In this document: positions 34,494 through 45,354 of the stretch, in pieces
Layout: every line of letters begins with the position of its first letter
Numbering within the stretch: the first letter of the stretch is position 1
NCBI GenBank assembly: GCA_038030265.1
Contig: CM075939.1
Coordinates: 29,369,253-29,433,252 of the forward strand
Direction: 5' to 3'
Length of the DNA: 64,000 nt
Source of the DNA: Corythucha ciliata
Lineage: Eukaryota; Arthropoda; Insecta; Hemiptera; Tingidae
Notes under the pieces: model-generated
The model's database searches: none
Seen by the model: the letters and a program-made list of their open reading frames with translations, nothing else
Told to the model about the DNA's origin: nothing
Position numbers and translations under genes: made by a program

Positions 34494-35534
34494 ATTGCTT
34501 CTCCAAAACTTCAACGCTTTGAGATCCCACATGTTTCTCAATTTCATCAGGATAAAATGCTCGAAGAAATTAATGTAAACAGCCTAATTGTAGAAGAAGG
34601 CTACGAAGGGCCCCATCTTGAAAATGAAAGAGTAACTCCTAACTTCATTGAAGAATTATTGGATTTTTACAGGAACGACCAGGGGGTTCTTCATTACAAA
34701 TACGTGGTCTGCATAATTAAACAAGTCAAACAAATTTTAGAAGTATTACCCACTTTAGTCGACGTCCATTTAACGCCCGAAAAAAAACTGACGATTTGCG
34801 GAGACATTCACGGGCAATTTTACGATCTTTTGACTATTTTCGATACCAATGGTTTACCCAGCAGCAACAATTCTTATTTGTTCAACGGTGATTTTGTTGA
34901 TCGAGGTCGATTTTCTGTCGAATGTGCTCTGACTTTGTTCTCGCTCAAAATTCTCCACCCGACAGAAGTCCACATTTCAAGAGGAAATCACGAAACAATT
35001 GAAATGAACTTCCAGCATGGATTTGAAGATGAAGTTCGAACCAAATATAAATCGGACACTCTGACGAGTTTATTCAACGAAGCATTCAACTGGCTACCGT
35101 TGGCGCACTGCATAAACGGAAAAGTGTTCGTCGTTCACGGAGGACTCAGCGGAGGCACCCAGAAAATGACACTGCAAAAAATCAAGGACATCAAAAGGAA
35201 TCGTCAGCCAGGGGCGTCGGGATTGATGTGCGATTTTCTCTGGTCGGATCCGATGAAACGCAACGGTATCGGGCGAAGTAAAAGAGGGGTCGGCGTTTGT
35301 TTCGGGCCGGATGTAACGAAACAATTTCTTGAAAGTAATAAATTAGACTATATGATTCGAAGTCACGAAGTGAAAAGCGAAGGATACGAAGTCACTCACA
35401 ACGGTCGTCTAGTCACTGTTTTCTCAGCTCCGAATTATTGCGACGAGATGGGAAATAATGGGGCGTACGTTATTATCAAGGGTGACAACTTGAAGCCAAA
35501 ATTTCATGTTTTTCAGGCCTCTCCTCACCCCTAG
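34494..35534 (+). CDS. PP5-like Ser/Thr phosphatase catalytic domain, single exon
   Basis: Uninterrupted reading of a PPP5C-type domain. From ATG 34557 it encodes 325 residues; family similarity (KLQRFE..., as in the PP5 linker) begins about 63 bp earlier, right after an acceptor-like cattttacag. PPP catalytic motifs are all present: GDIHG (82-86), GDFVDRG (111-117), RGNHE (142-146), VHGG (193-196) and RSHE (268-271); the block RGVGVCFGPDVTK is PP5-like. PP5 normally has three N-terminal TPRs that autoinhibit it and bind Hsp90, plus a C-terminal helix that helps close the site. Here no TPR is visible and the frame stops at ASPHP. Just after the stop, another frame reads VPKIFATNLS, resembling the lost tail. 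AATAAA lies at 35594-35599. It could be a retrogene, a last exon, or a young pseudogene. Confidence 0.85.
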   Translation: MASPKLQRFEIPHVSQFHQDKMLEEINVNSLIVEEGYEGPHLENERVTPNFIEELLDFYRNDQGVLHYKYVVCIIKQVKQILEVLPTLVDVHLTPEKKLTICGDIHGQFYDLLTIFDTNGLPSSNNSYLFNGDFVDRGRFSVECALTLFSLKILHPTEVHISRGNHETIEMNFQHGFEDEVRTKYKSDTLTSLFNEAFNWLPLAHCINGKVFVVHGGLSGGTQKMTLQKIKDIKRNRQPGASGLMCDFLWSDPMKRNGIGRSKRGVGVCFGPDVTKQFLESNKLDYMIRSHEVKSEGYEVTHNGRLVTVFSAPNYCDEMGNNGAYVIIKGDNLKPKFHVFQASPHP

Positions 35535-36364
35535 TGCCTAAAATATTTGCTACTAATCTGTCCACTATGAACATGAATCATTATGGTAGGCTGAATAAAA
35601 TACGTGTTCCCACATCTATGTACCTATAAGCGATGGCACGTTAAAATAAATTCAGACTTGGGCCGACCCATGAAGTTATCTTCATTTAAATCCCTAGTCC
35701 CTAACAATTTTAAAGTTTTTCCTTGCCCTCGCTCACTATCTTGGTAGAAAACGACCTCATTTTAGGGTGGGAAAAGGACAAAATCTGATAATTTCATTTA
35801 GTTTTGTCCATATCACACGATGCAATTCTCCATGCAAGTTCAATTGCAAGAAGAGGAAAAACACTTGATCCGTGGACCGTTTTCAGAAACTAACCTTAGC
35901 GAGACCTTAACCAAAGTTTAAGTTGTTTAAAAATCATACATTCTGTTAAAATGTGCCGTCTTTAAAACTCTCATCCCCTCACCAATCCTCCTACATTGTC
36001 GACATTTTCCAAGTTTGAGTAAAGATCAAAACTGAAATAAATGTTCTACGCTCCGAATTCTAGAGTGATTGGGCAAATCGGTAATGATATTTGACGATTT
36101 TTCTGCCAGGTTTGCCTCCGCAATGATCATTTTCCCCTTTCAATTTATCAGAAAACTGGAAATTAATAGAAGTAATACGTACATGGAAGTTTTGAGTCAA
36201 ATATAAATACTGTGATATAAACGAATGAAATTTGGACATTTTTTAAAATTTCATCCCTTATCTCTCCCTTTTTATTGCCCCATTCAAATTAAACAAAAAA
36301 TTAAATGTTTCCAGAGTGAACTGAAAAGTTATATGTGTCCATTATAATGGTGGATTTCACTACC

Positions 36365-36728
36365 TCGGCTAACAAGGGGTCCATACACGTACAATATTAT
36401 TGCACAAAGTAGTTTGCGCAATATTTTGTTTCCAGATGTTTACAGAATAAAAATGAGTTGTACATTACATTGTACAACCCATAAACGGTCAATTTTATTG
36501 TACAACCCCTTGTTTGCGCAATATTTATTGTACCTATGTGTATGGGCCACTTTACCATACACGTTCAATATTGCGCAAAATTTGGATTTTTACTTGATTT
36601 TTCTGTTTTCAAATAAAAAAGTTGGTTGCGCAAGATATTGTGCAACCCGTAATACTACCCATACACGTTTAATTTTACTGTACAACCCCTAGTTTGCGAA
36701 ATAATTATTGTACGTGTATATGGCCCGA
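36365..36728. mobile_element. Two tandem MITEs with 'CCATACACGT' ends
   Basis: Copy one (36365-36545) begins gtccatacacgtacaatatt and ends attgtacctatgtgtatgggcc. Copy two (36550-36728) begins accatacacgttcaatattgc and ends attattgtacgtgtatatggcc. Both carry ttgcgcaatatt and gtacaacccctagtttgcg words. The end sequence resembles the CACGATCAACC family's outer 'gggcccatacacg', so the two families may share a transposase. Confidence 0.75.
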
Positions 36729-37056
36729 ACATTGTTTACAGCGATTATTCTCAAAATTCATCCCCTGATGAGCCCCTCCCCCTCTTCGACTTTTTCGAGA
36801 AATTTCTACAGTGATTCAAGGCCTTTGTTTGCCGTCTTCAGCGTTGAAAATTACTACTGAAACTCTTCTCACACGCCCGCACTCGTTTTCCAATATTCGT
36901 GTGCGGCCGCAAAGTAAAACCAGGTACCCACATTAAAAATAATAATATTAATAAAAATATGGGCTAATGACCTCGACGTCGATGCCCTTATAAAAAAATA
37001 AAAATAAAAATGCAATTAAATGAAAAATTGAAACCATGCGGTCAGTTCAAATGGGC

Positions 37057-37212
37057 TGAAACTAATAGCGTTTTGCATTTGCATAAAATTCCGCTCTTAA
37101 GCCGAGCATTTCCACCCGTCTTATCTGAATTGTATCATATGGTAAATGAGAAGACGGGTGGAAATGCTCGGCTTCAGAGCGGAATTTTATGTAGATGGAA
37201 AACGCCATAAGA
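37057..37212. mobile_element. MITE family 'TTCCACCCGTC', copy 4 (near-perfect hairpin)
   Basis: tagcgttttgcatttgcataaaattccgctc... mirrors ...gagcggaattttatgtagatggaaaacgcca. Inner arms gccgagcatttccacccgtctt and aagacgggtggaaatgctcggc are perfect complements around a central catatg. The best-preserved family member here. Confidence 0.9.
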
Positions 37213-37318
37213 AATACGAAATAATTTCAAAACCTTCGATCCAAAAGTCGAGGAAATATCTTGGAGATGAAGTTAGAGGAGGGGTGTGATTCTGTAAATC
37301 GCAAAATGTACGTGACGT

Positions 37319-37495
37319 ACAAGGGCGGATCTGGGACCTCTCTCAGGGGGGGGGGGGAATCGAAACCCCTCCCCTCCCCCAGTACACCTACACCACCTGC
37401 CCACCACTCCCCTTCCCCCATGTTTTGAGAGATTTTCAAAGCTCCAGGAGGGGGTAATTCTGCTGTTACCCCCCCCCCCCTTAGATCCGCCTATG
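37319..37495. mobile_element. Small element with 'AGGGCGGATCT' inverted ends
   Basis: Left caagggcggatctgggacc and right ttagatccgcctatgg are complementary over about 10 bp. Immediately inside each end is a long homopolymer: a G run (37348-37359) and a C run (37470-37483). G-rich start words of this type are common in non-autonomous DNA transposons. No coding capacity. Confidence 0.55.
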
Positions 37496-37579
37496 GTGAC
37501 GTAACTTGGAAGGAGGGGGAGAGGATGTACCTCGTTGCCTTGGTTTTTCCACGCATTTGTCAAGAATTTATTATTTTTT

Positions 37580-38075
37580 CTTCGAGACCCAAGGTGACTA
37601 AACTTTCCATAGGTGCCGCAGATCTTCGGCCATTACTGTCCTTCACCTACATCACGAGCAGTCCCATCCGCCTCTGCACTAGACCCAGTACATTATTAAT
37701 TGTTATTGGGTTGTGATTTTTCATGGAGGTATGAAGAGAGAGGAGGGAGCGATAAATGTAAAATCAAGTTAACGGGGTGAAGCCAACATACGCCACATTG
37801 GTAGTCCCGGAACGCATCAGGATTTGTGCTGAGGACTACTTTATCACGACTGCTCCTCTGTTATCTACATCTTGAATATTATGACCGAGGGACCACCAAT
37901 ATGGCGAAATTTTCAACTTATGCTCCCTCCTCTCTTTTCCTTCCTCCATGTGATTTTTGAGAAATCATAAACTTCAATTTCAAAATTAACTTGCTCTGCT
38001 GGTCTAGAGTGAGCAATCGGGAGCAAAGGACTGCTGGTGACGTCAGTCTCCACCCGTCCCATCTGATGGGCAGGG
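37580..38075. repeat. Dispersed 0.5-kb repeat, copy 1
   Basis: Two blocks, aggtgactaaactttccataggtgccgcagatcttcggccattac... (37590-37715) and gatttttgagaaatcataaacttcaatttc...gactgctggtgacgtcag (about 37950-38045), recur inverted at 63180-63310 and 63060-63190. The block order agrees with one inverted insertion that differs in internal length. Confidence 0.7.
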
Positions 38076-39264
38076 GGGAAATCTGCGGTAAAGTTCAGTC
38101 ACCTTGTTCGAGACCACACATTCTCGCGAGAAAATTCCGCGGTTTAATTCACTAGGTATCGTAAAAACCATGACAACGAGGTACCTCCCCTCGCCCTTCT
38201 TCCATTTTACGACACGTAAAATTTGCAAAGTTAAAGAATCACCCCCCTGGTCGGGCAGTGGTCCTATTATAGTCACAGCCAAATCACTGGCACTTTTTGA
38301 CTCAAAACATCGTCCTGGCCTTCAAAGCTACAGAACCACTCCGTGCTAACCATGCATGCGATGGTACTCGTACAAGCACCACCACATCACATCTATTCTA
38401 ATGGCTATACGGGGTAAAAAGTGGTAAAGCTGCGATTACATTATTTGAGAGTTTTTTACTCTCGAGAGTAGCTCGAACCAATCATGCGCGTTTGGCTCTT
38501 TCAAAACCCCAAACATCGCAATTTCGAACCACAATTTCGCTCTTTCAAAACCAAATGAGGAAGTTTCACGTTTTCCAAAAAAAAATTTTTTTCGATGAGG
38601 CATATCAATCCTTCGTCGTAAATAAATAAATAAAAATTTAAAATCCTTCAGAAATATTTTTTATTACTTAACAAAAGTTGGCATATTTTGAAATTCCGCC
38701 AACGAACATTTTGCGCAACGTAATATCCCTTATTGTGTTCTCTGTCCTTTTCATGCCTATAAATAGCTCATCTGTCTATGCTCCATTATTTTATTATAAT
38801 CTCGAGCTCTAGTAGAAAATAAGGCAAAGAAACACAACAAACCGCTCTCCGACAGCTACATATTACACGTGAATTTTTTTCGGAAGGCGCATATGACACA
38901 AACATGCTAGCTGGCGTGTTTGAAATGACCTAAAACTTTTAAAAATCGCGTATTTATTAACTGTTGGGTTATTTTACGAACGGATCACGATTTATGCTCT
39001 ATAAATAAACCTTAAAAAATAGATTTATGAATAAGTTCTGACCCATGAAACTTCCTCATTATGTGAATTCGTCTCGTCAAATTACTAACATGTTCTTTTT
39101 AAGCTACGTCACCATTTGTGCGCTTTCGTCTTCCTCTTTCAATTCAACACGCCTTTTCAACATTCGCTTCAATTTTCAAAAACGCATGCGTCTAAGCAAT
39201 GCACGCAATTCCTGATATCCTTTGAGACATGCAATTGCGCATTCCTCACGTTCAACACGCCATG

Positions 39265-39764
39265 NNNNNNNNNNNNNNNNNNNNNNNNNNNNNNNNNNNN
39301 NNNNNNNNNNNNNNNNNNNNNNNNNNNNNNNNNNNNNNNNNNNNNNNNNNNNNNNNNNNNNNNNNNNNNNNNNNNNNNNNNNNNNNNNNNNNNNNNNNNN
39401 NNNNNNNNNNNNNNNNNNNNNNNNNNNNNNNNNNNNNNNNNNNNNNNNNNNNNNNNNNNNNNNNNNNNNNNNNNNNNNNNNNNNNNNNNNNNNNNNNNNN
39501 NNNNNNNNNNNNNNNNNNNNNNNNNNNNNNNNNNNNNNNNNNNNNNNNNNNNNNNNNNNNNNNNNNNNNNNNNNNNNNNNNNNNNNNNNNNNNNNNNNNN
39601 NNNNNNNNNNNNNNNNNNNNNNNNNNNNNNNNNNNNNNNNNNNNNNNNNNNNNNNNNNNNNNNNNNNNNNNNNNNNNNNNNNNNNNNNNNNNNNNNNNNN
39701 NNNNNNNNNNNNNNNNNNNNNNNNNNNNNNNNNNNNNNNNNNNNNNNNNNNNNNNNNNNNNNNN
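39265..39764. other. Assembly gap (500 N)
   Basis: Exactly 500 N characters, the usual size for an unknown-length scaffold gap. The true distance between flanks is therefore unknown and any ORF across it is artificial. Confidence 0.99.
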
Positions 39765-39865
39765 GAATTTGGATCGCTGGGAGAGCCTCGAGCGGGCGAT
39801 ATGAGGTTCATTCCGCCCGTTGGGCGTAAATAAAAAATTTAGCCCGCACTGTCTTCTTTTTCTTA

Positions 39866-40015
39866 GGGCACGTTCACACGAGCCACTAACGCACCACAAA
39901 CGCGTGGAAGTGGCTCCGTGAGAACGCTCCCATTGAAGACAATGTATTTCTAAAAGTGGCGCCTTAGTGTCTGCCACAGCCAACCACGCGTTAGTGGCTC
40001 GTGTGAACTACAGTG
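39866..40015. mobile_element. MITE with 'CACGTTCACACGAGCCACTAACGC' style ends
   Basis: Left gttcacacgagccactaacgc mirrors right gcgttagtggctcgtgtgaac; the inner cacaaacgcgtggaagtggc and gccaccttagtgtctgcc-like words are imperfectly complementary. Roughly 150 bp hairpin, one copy in the window. Confidence 0.8.
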
Positions 40016-40669
40016 GCTTCAAGAGGTATAGTGCGGTCATTCGGTGATTCTTTCTGATTGGCTGCTCCATCTTGTTTCAAGTTCTTTATCAACTTCTATT
40101 AAAATTGCATAGAGAGAAGTGATTTTGGGCGATTTACGTGCTTTAATTAATTTTTAAAAGACTCTAAATACCCGAAGTTCGTATTGTGTAGTGATTTGCA
40201 CTTATTCAGATTCGAAGTGGCACCAGAAATGATTCTCATCCCTCAGGGAAGATAATTAGGTGGAGCTCGGAGTGAGCTACTCAGTATCACTTGTTGCTTG
40301 TTCTCTATTTATTTTGCACTGTTTCAACGGGTTTCTTCGCCAATGGACTTCGCAGATTCATTTTCACCATGTAATAAGTTTGCTTTGAAAAAAAAAATCT
40401 CTTGTAACTGGGAAATACTTTAAATTACACAGCGTTTTTCAAGGCATGACTCATTTCATCTTTTGAGAATTTTCGACGAGGGACTCAAAAAGAGTACGAG
40501 GATTAATCGTTTTCAAGAAAATTGAGCCATTTATGAGGCCTTGACGACGGCTCAAAGGTGGGTATTCATTCACGCAATAAGTTTTACGAAAAAAGCAAAT
40601 CTAAGGCCTGGAGGTCCGTCTTTCAAAGTTCCGTCCAAGCAAAAACAACATAAGGAGTTAAAGTCTTTT

Positions 40670-41990
40670 TTAAAAACTGAATTTACCACGCACTTTGAAG
40701 AACCCAAGCGAGTTTTTGTTGTGAATCAAAGCCCCAAGTCCAATGTAGTTTTCCAGGAGAATGGGTTTATGCTGGATGTGACACTGAAACGTTTTAACTC
40801 GTCGCTCCAAAGTGGAGCTTATGTTGGCCGTGAGATCATCAACGTTGTACATTTTTCTCTCGCCCGTATCGTCGTCTGAACGAATTGGAATTTATATTAG
40901 CGTTGAAAAATGTCAGCATTAGCGTCAGCAGCGAACCTTTATGCCATAACAAAGGATGCGACGCAAAAGTTGTGAAAGGAATATCTTTTTCGAAAGGATT
41001 CCATTTTTTCGTGAAGGGCAATGGTCGGCCTTGATTCCACATAATTCTAACACCACTCAGATTTTTGGACCTGTAAATAGAATTTCCATTCCCCATTTAA
41101 AATGAGAAAGAAAATCACGCTACGTAGCATCGCAAATTAAATAAAAAATCCAAGACAAAACGTGTTCAGCTAGTGCTACAATAAATCACACAAAAACCAA
41201 CGAAATAACAAACGAATAATTTCTAGAAACTCGTGAACCAAAAAAGAGAAAAAAAGTGAAATTTCCTCCTTTCCATTTTTGAGTCTAACCTTGGTTCGAA
41301 ACTGTTGATGACAAACGTGTTACTAGCGGCAGTACACGGGGGCATACCTGCCCACCGCTCTTGCAACGGTCTAATTAGGCACCCTTTGATGACGCTACTG
41401 ACACCAGTAGCCAGTCCGTCAAGGTGCCTTTTCCGAGTTTATATGAACAATAGGATACGTAGCAAGAATATAGATAATGAAAATTACCGCATAAATGATA
41501 AATCGACGTAATTAACTCACGGCATTAAAGATACAGGTGGATAGGTGAGATCACCTACGAAGACTGTGTCGACAACGTCCAGGGGAATGCGTCGACTGTC
41601 CAGGGACCTCAACGTGATGAAATCGTATTTTATTATGTGAATACATCTAGTGGTGAGTAGGACGAGCCGCTCTTTTTCGTTGTCCCAAGAACTTATCCTG
41701 AAAGTTGAAAAGTTTCATTGCTATTTTTCTAATCGATTGTAATCTTAGTGCCGATTTGGAATTTACTCTGTCAAAAGCCAAGCTCCGATGAACTCGCCAT
41801 CATCAGGGTTTAGGATTTCATTGCGAAGATCATTGACTGCCCTAACGACGAGATCCGTGCGGTTGGAAAAGAAGTCGTTGGCATTCTCTCCCGACCAAGG
41901 TACAAGTGACAGCGAATTAGGCCGAGCTTGAAAATGAAAAAAAAGTTCAGCAATTAATTCTTCCGCTTCAGTAGCAACAAATGAACGTTT
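40670..41990 (-). CDS. TPRG1L-like protein, 3' exons (5' end not found)
   Basis: Relative of the tumor protein p63-regulated gene 1-like family (hSac2-type domain), whose vertebrate member TPRG1L is a presynaptic protein. Exons in transcript order: A (about 41990, uncertain, to 41767), B 41697-41521, C 41070-40937 and D 40875-40670 (stop TAA), joined in phase. Similarity: LNPDDGEFIGAWLLTE, then WDNEKERLVLL and IIKYDFITL, KKWNPFEKDIPFTTFASHP, and the C-terminal PILLENYIGLGALIHNKNSLGFFKVRG. Introns are 61, 450 and 69 bp. The N-terminal exons lie upstream, perhaps beyond the degenerate array at 42400-43350, and were not identified. The + strand ORF 40541-40879 is its shadow. Confidence 0.88.
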
Positions 41991-42099
41991 ACGGCGTCCG
42001 TCCCCAGAGGAGTCTCGATTTCGAAAAGCAAAAATCAAAATATAAGTAAATAAATAGAACAATTAGAACAAAATTAAAAAGAGAAAAATTTCCTAAAAT

Positions 42100-43350
42100 A
42101 GGAATTTGAACGAGCTGGACCCGCAAAATTTGGTTTTGAGAGTGAAAGCTGGGTTTTATGACGGTCAAAGTGACCATATTTGAATAGTTTTTTAAATAAA
42201 ATTGTTCGAAAACAGGGCCACACTCATTTTTATTATAACGCGGCGTTTCGTCCGGCTCTTTCCCTGACCTCATCAGGCAATAAATTGCAATTCCGTCAAT
42301 CAAAAGTAATTCTCTATCCACATTGGTGCTCCATTCGTACAGGTCTATACATAAAAATCCATTAATAAGGCACACTGTAGCCGGCCGAAACTCACACTTC
42401 GCATGAAAAACGCCAAAAATCGTTAAGAATAAAGATCAAATTAGGTTTTTGAACGAGCCAGATCAGTGCATTTTGCTTTTTGAAAAACCCACACTTAATG
42501 TTCGAACCTGTGAAACTGATTCTAGAAAGAGTTAAGGCCACGAAATTTGTTTTTTAAAAGAGCGAAATGCCCTAAAATAGGAATTTGAACTGTTTCTGGA
42601 AGTGCGAAAATCTGCAGAAAAAATGGGGTTGAAAGAGCCTAAATCATAATTCGTTTTTCGAACTGGCCAAACCTGTGGAACTGAACCCACGATTTGTTTT
42701 TTTGAAACAGCAAACATATGAAAAATCGTCGTTTGAAGGAGCTAAATCAGTGACATTGGGGGTTTAAAGAGTCAAAATGCGCAAAACTTGGGGTTTGAAA
42801 GAGCCAAAATGACGACATGTAAGTTTTGAATAAGCCAAATACCTGAATTTGGTTTCGGCAGAGCGGAATATTAGTTTTATGAATTAGCCAAACCTGCGAA
42901 ACTGATTTCATCAAGAGCTAAAACCACGAAACTTGGGTTTTAAAAGAGTGAAAATGCGCAAAATTGGGGGTTGCAAGAAGAAAAATTCGTGAAATTGTAT
43001 TTTGAAGGTGCCACATCGAAGGAAATCGGCGTAGGGGAAATCTCCGGCAATATTGGGATTTGAAAAAGTAGTTTTTTGTTTTTCGCCAAATTAGTTTTTT
43101 GAAAGCCGATCCTGCGAAACAGATTTTTTTTAAAAAGCTACAGAACGAAATTTGGTTTGGTTTGGTGGAAATTGGGGTTTGAAAGAGCAGAAGAGAGCAA
43201 AATATTTTTCCAATGTGCAAAACCCACGAAATTTTGTTTTTAAAATAGCGAAACCCACAAAATTTGGTTTTTGAAAGAACAAAACACACGAAATTTGGCT
43301 TTTAAAATAGCAAACCCGACGAAATAGGGATTTGAACGGGACCAATCCAT
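42100..43350. repeat. Longest degenerate array, ~31-34 bp period
   Basis: More than twenty successive units of the form 'ttggggtttgaaagagccaaaatgcgcgaaa' (clear at 42735, 42767, 42800, 42830, 42940, 43165, 43240, 43270 and 43300). Neighbouring units agree only loosely. The ORFs here on the minus strand (42918-43289, 43130-43354) are Phe/Ser/Lys rich because of the repeat. It probably lies in a TPRG1L intron or flank. Confidence 0.65.
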
Positions 43351-44428
43351 CCATATATGTATTCCAGCCATTTTATCAATCAAGTTCCCATCATTAAAGT
43401 CCACTTCATACTTACACTTTTTGTGAGCACTTCAATTTTTTTCTTAGGAAAGACAGTATCTACCACAGAAATGATTTGTCTCCGAGATGTGTTGTACGGT
43501 TTTTAAAACGCGAATAATGTTGTTTTACCAGGTATTTCGCGGAAATTTCACGTTCTTCCTTTTTGACTCAAGGGCGTAGCCAGTTCCTTTTTGACTCAAG
43601 GGCGTAGCCAGTAGAGGGCAAGGGTGGGCAGCTGACCACCCTTCTTCAACTCATCTATGTTCGAAACCAGTTACAGTGCTCGGAAACTGTCATAACTGGA
43701 CGATAACTGCATAGTTTGCCCCTCAAAACGCAAATAATCTTGAAATTCCACAGAAACAAATTGTAATTTTCCTTGAAGTCGCTTTACGGGCCTCAATTTT
43801 AGCGAAATTACAAATTCAGGGCCTTAGTTTAAGCAAAATTAAAATTTTTGGGGCCTTTTTCACTTTTTACATCGCTGGCTATTGGTCTATTACTCCATAT
43901 TGCTAGTGTAATAATGTTCTTTCATTTTTATGTTGTATATACTGCGTTCATCGTAAGAGTGAACGCTGTTGGCGCAGGTGGGTGGTTCCCCACGGTTTAG
44001 GAGGGAAATTTTACGCGAAAGACGGGCTTGGGTCTACTGCAAGCCAAAAAGATGACAACTATGTTGGGAACTCTCTACGCTCTCTACTCCTACAGCTCCT
44101 CGAGCTCTCTACTCTTACAGGCCCTTGAGCTTTCAGTTTTTCACTTTTAGAACCAACAAACTGTGTGTTCGCACCCGTGCATTCTTTGATTGAATTGCTT
44201 ATAGGTCGGATACAGAAATTAAAGAAAAAAGACAATTTATTCAGGAGAATGTCTTCATTTTTTTCACATATATTATGTTTTTCTGTTACGCTTATTATTT
44301 TTCATAGTTATCGTCGCTAGTGTAATAAAACACGCAAACATTAATTATGAGAGTAGGAAAAATTCATCCAAAATTAAGGAACATTGATGACTAGAAGTTT
44401 TCTATTTTATTTTTATTTAATATTTTAG
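43351..44428. other. Intergenic stretch 3' of the transposase
   Basis: AT-rich sequence with a 27-bp duplication 'ttcctttttgactcaagggcgtagccag' (43556 and 43583) and a weak continuation of repeat words (43730-43860). No gene recognised. Confidence 0.4.
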
Positions 44429-45340
44429 TTAGTCGTCGTCGCTTTCTGAACTTTCGCCAGCACTGTCATCTCTTATGATGAGCCGCGGTAAGTCGTCAGT
44501 CAATTCGTCCAAGATATTGTCAGTCTCCCATAATTTGTTTTCTTCCACGATGACATGTTTGACGAAGTTCCGCCAGTTTTCTGCTGTGACCCTCTCAACG
44601 CCTTCTTCGAGAAGCTTCTTCACATCATCCAATTTGAAAGAAGTATTATTTTTCTTGACGTGTCCCTTCACCATTGCCCATGCCAACTCTATTGGGTTTA
44701 GCTCGCAATGGTATGGTGGAAGTCTTAGAACAGTCTTGTCATGTTGTTCTGCAACCTCGTCGACAATATACCTCTCGTAGTCCCCTTTCAACTGTTTGGT
44801 GAGTTCCAGGAGTTCTGGCTTCAACATAGTAGCATCTGCTTCTTGACCCTTGCTTGTAATCCATTCCATGATTGCTGCTTTTTTCCACGATGAGGTTGGT
44901 ATTTTCTCAGCCTTCATTGAGTGATAAGGAGCGTTGTCCATGACAATCACGGCGTTATTCTCCAGCAGAGGAAGAGTTGTTGTAAACCATTCCAGAAATT
45001 TATCGCCATTAATTTCGTCGTGGTAGTCAGAAGAATTTTTTTTTTATTGGAAACAAAGCAGCCCGCCGGGTACGAATCCGCGTTCCTCGCCGCCAATATG
45101 AACGACGATCAGCCTTTTTCCCTTTCCAGTTGGATTCGTGGGACCCGTAGACAGCCCACGAAGAAAAGCATCTTTGCTTGAACAGATGGTGCTATCCGTC
45201 CACACTTTGGTCCAAACATCTCCAGCGTTGACCCATGTCTCGTCAAGGTAGTAAATGGGTCGCCCCTCCTCCCTATATTTTCGGATTGAACGCAGATATT
45301 TTCGCCTCCACATTATGAGATCTTCCCCCTCGGTAAGAAC
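44429..45340 (-). pseudogene. DDE transposase (Tc1/mariner/IS630-like), one nonsense codon
   Basis: Transposase catalytic domain of a DDE_3-type transposon. Two open segments, 45313-45044 and 44950-44429, are in the same frame. They are separated by one TAA followed by an A-run (about 45037-45046), after which the frame continues (SSDYHDEINGDKFLEWF). Catalytic motifs: DETWVNAG (first Asp), VMDNAPYHS (second Asp) and HCELNPIELAWAMVKG (Glu). The C-terminus is acidic. The N-terminal DNA-binding part is missing: similarity ends near LTEGEDLIMWRRKY, at the border with repeat family A. So it is both truncated and nonsense-broken, hence not autonomous. The distinctive GRPIYYLDETW motif is common among arthropod elements. 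Confidence 0.88.
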
Positions 45341-45354
45341 AAAGATGCTTTGTT

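Larger units (their letters stand above)
35535..39264. other. Intergenic stretch with MITEs
   Basis: No gene recognised. Contains paired MITEs at 36365-36728, a TTCCACCCGTC MITE (37057-37212), a small element with agggcggatct ends (37319-37495), one copy of a 0.5 kb repeat shared with 62910-63320 (37580-38075) and a short degenerate array (38480-38580). Confidence 0.5.

Noticed and set aside
35094..35324. Minus-strand ORF inside the PP5-like gene
   Set aside because: Shadow of the phosphatase frame.
39116..39983. Long ORFs of 190-243 codons on both strands
   Set aside because: They run through the 500-N gap; the coding length is artificial.
40541..40879. 112-codon plus-strand ORF
   Set aside because: Lies antisense to TPRG1L-like exon D, whose frame has clear family similarity.
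42918..43354. Phe- and Lys-rich minus-strand ORFs
   Set aside because: Produced by the degenerate array, not a protein family.
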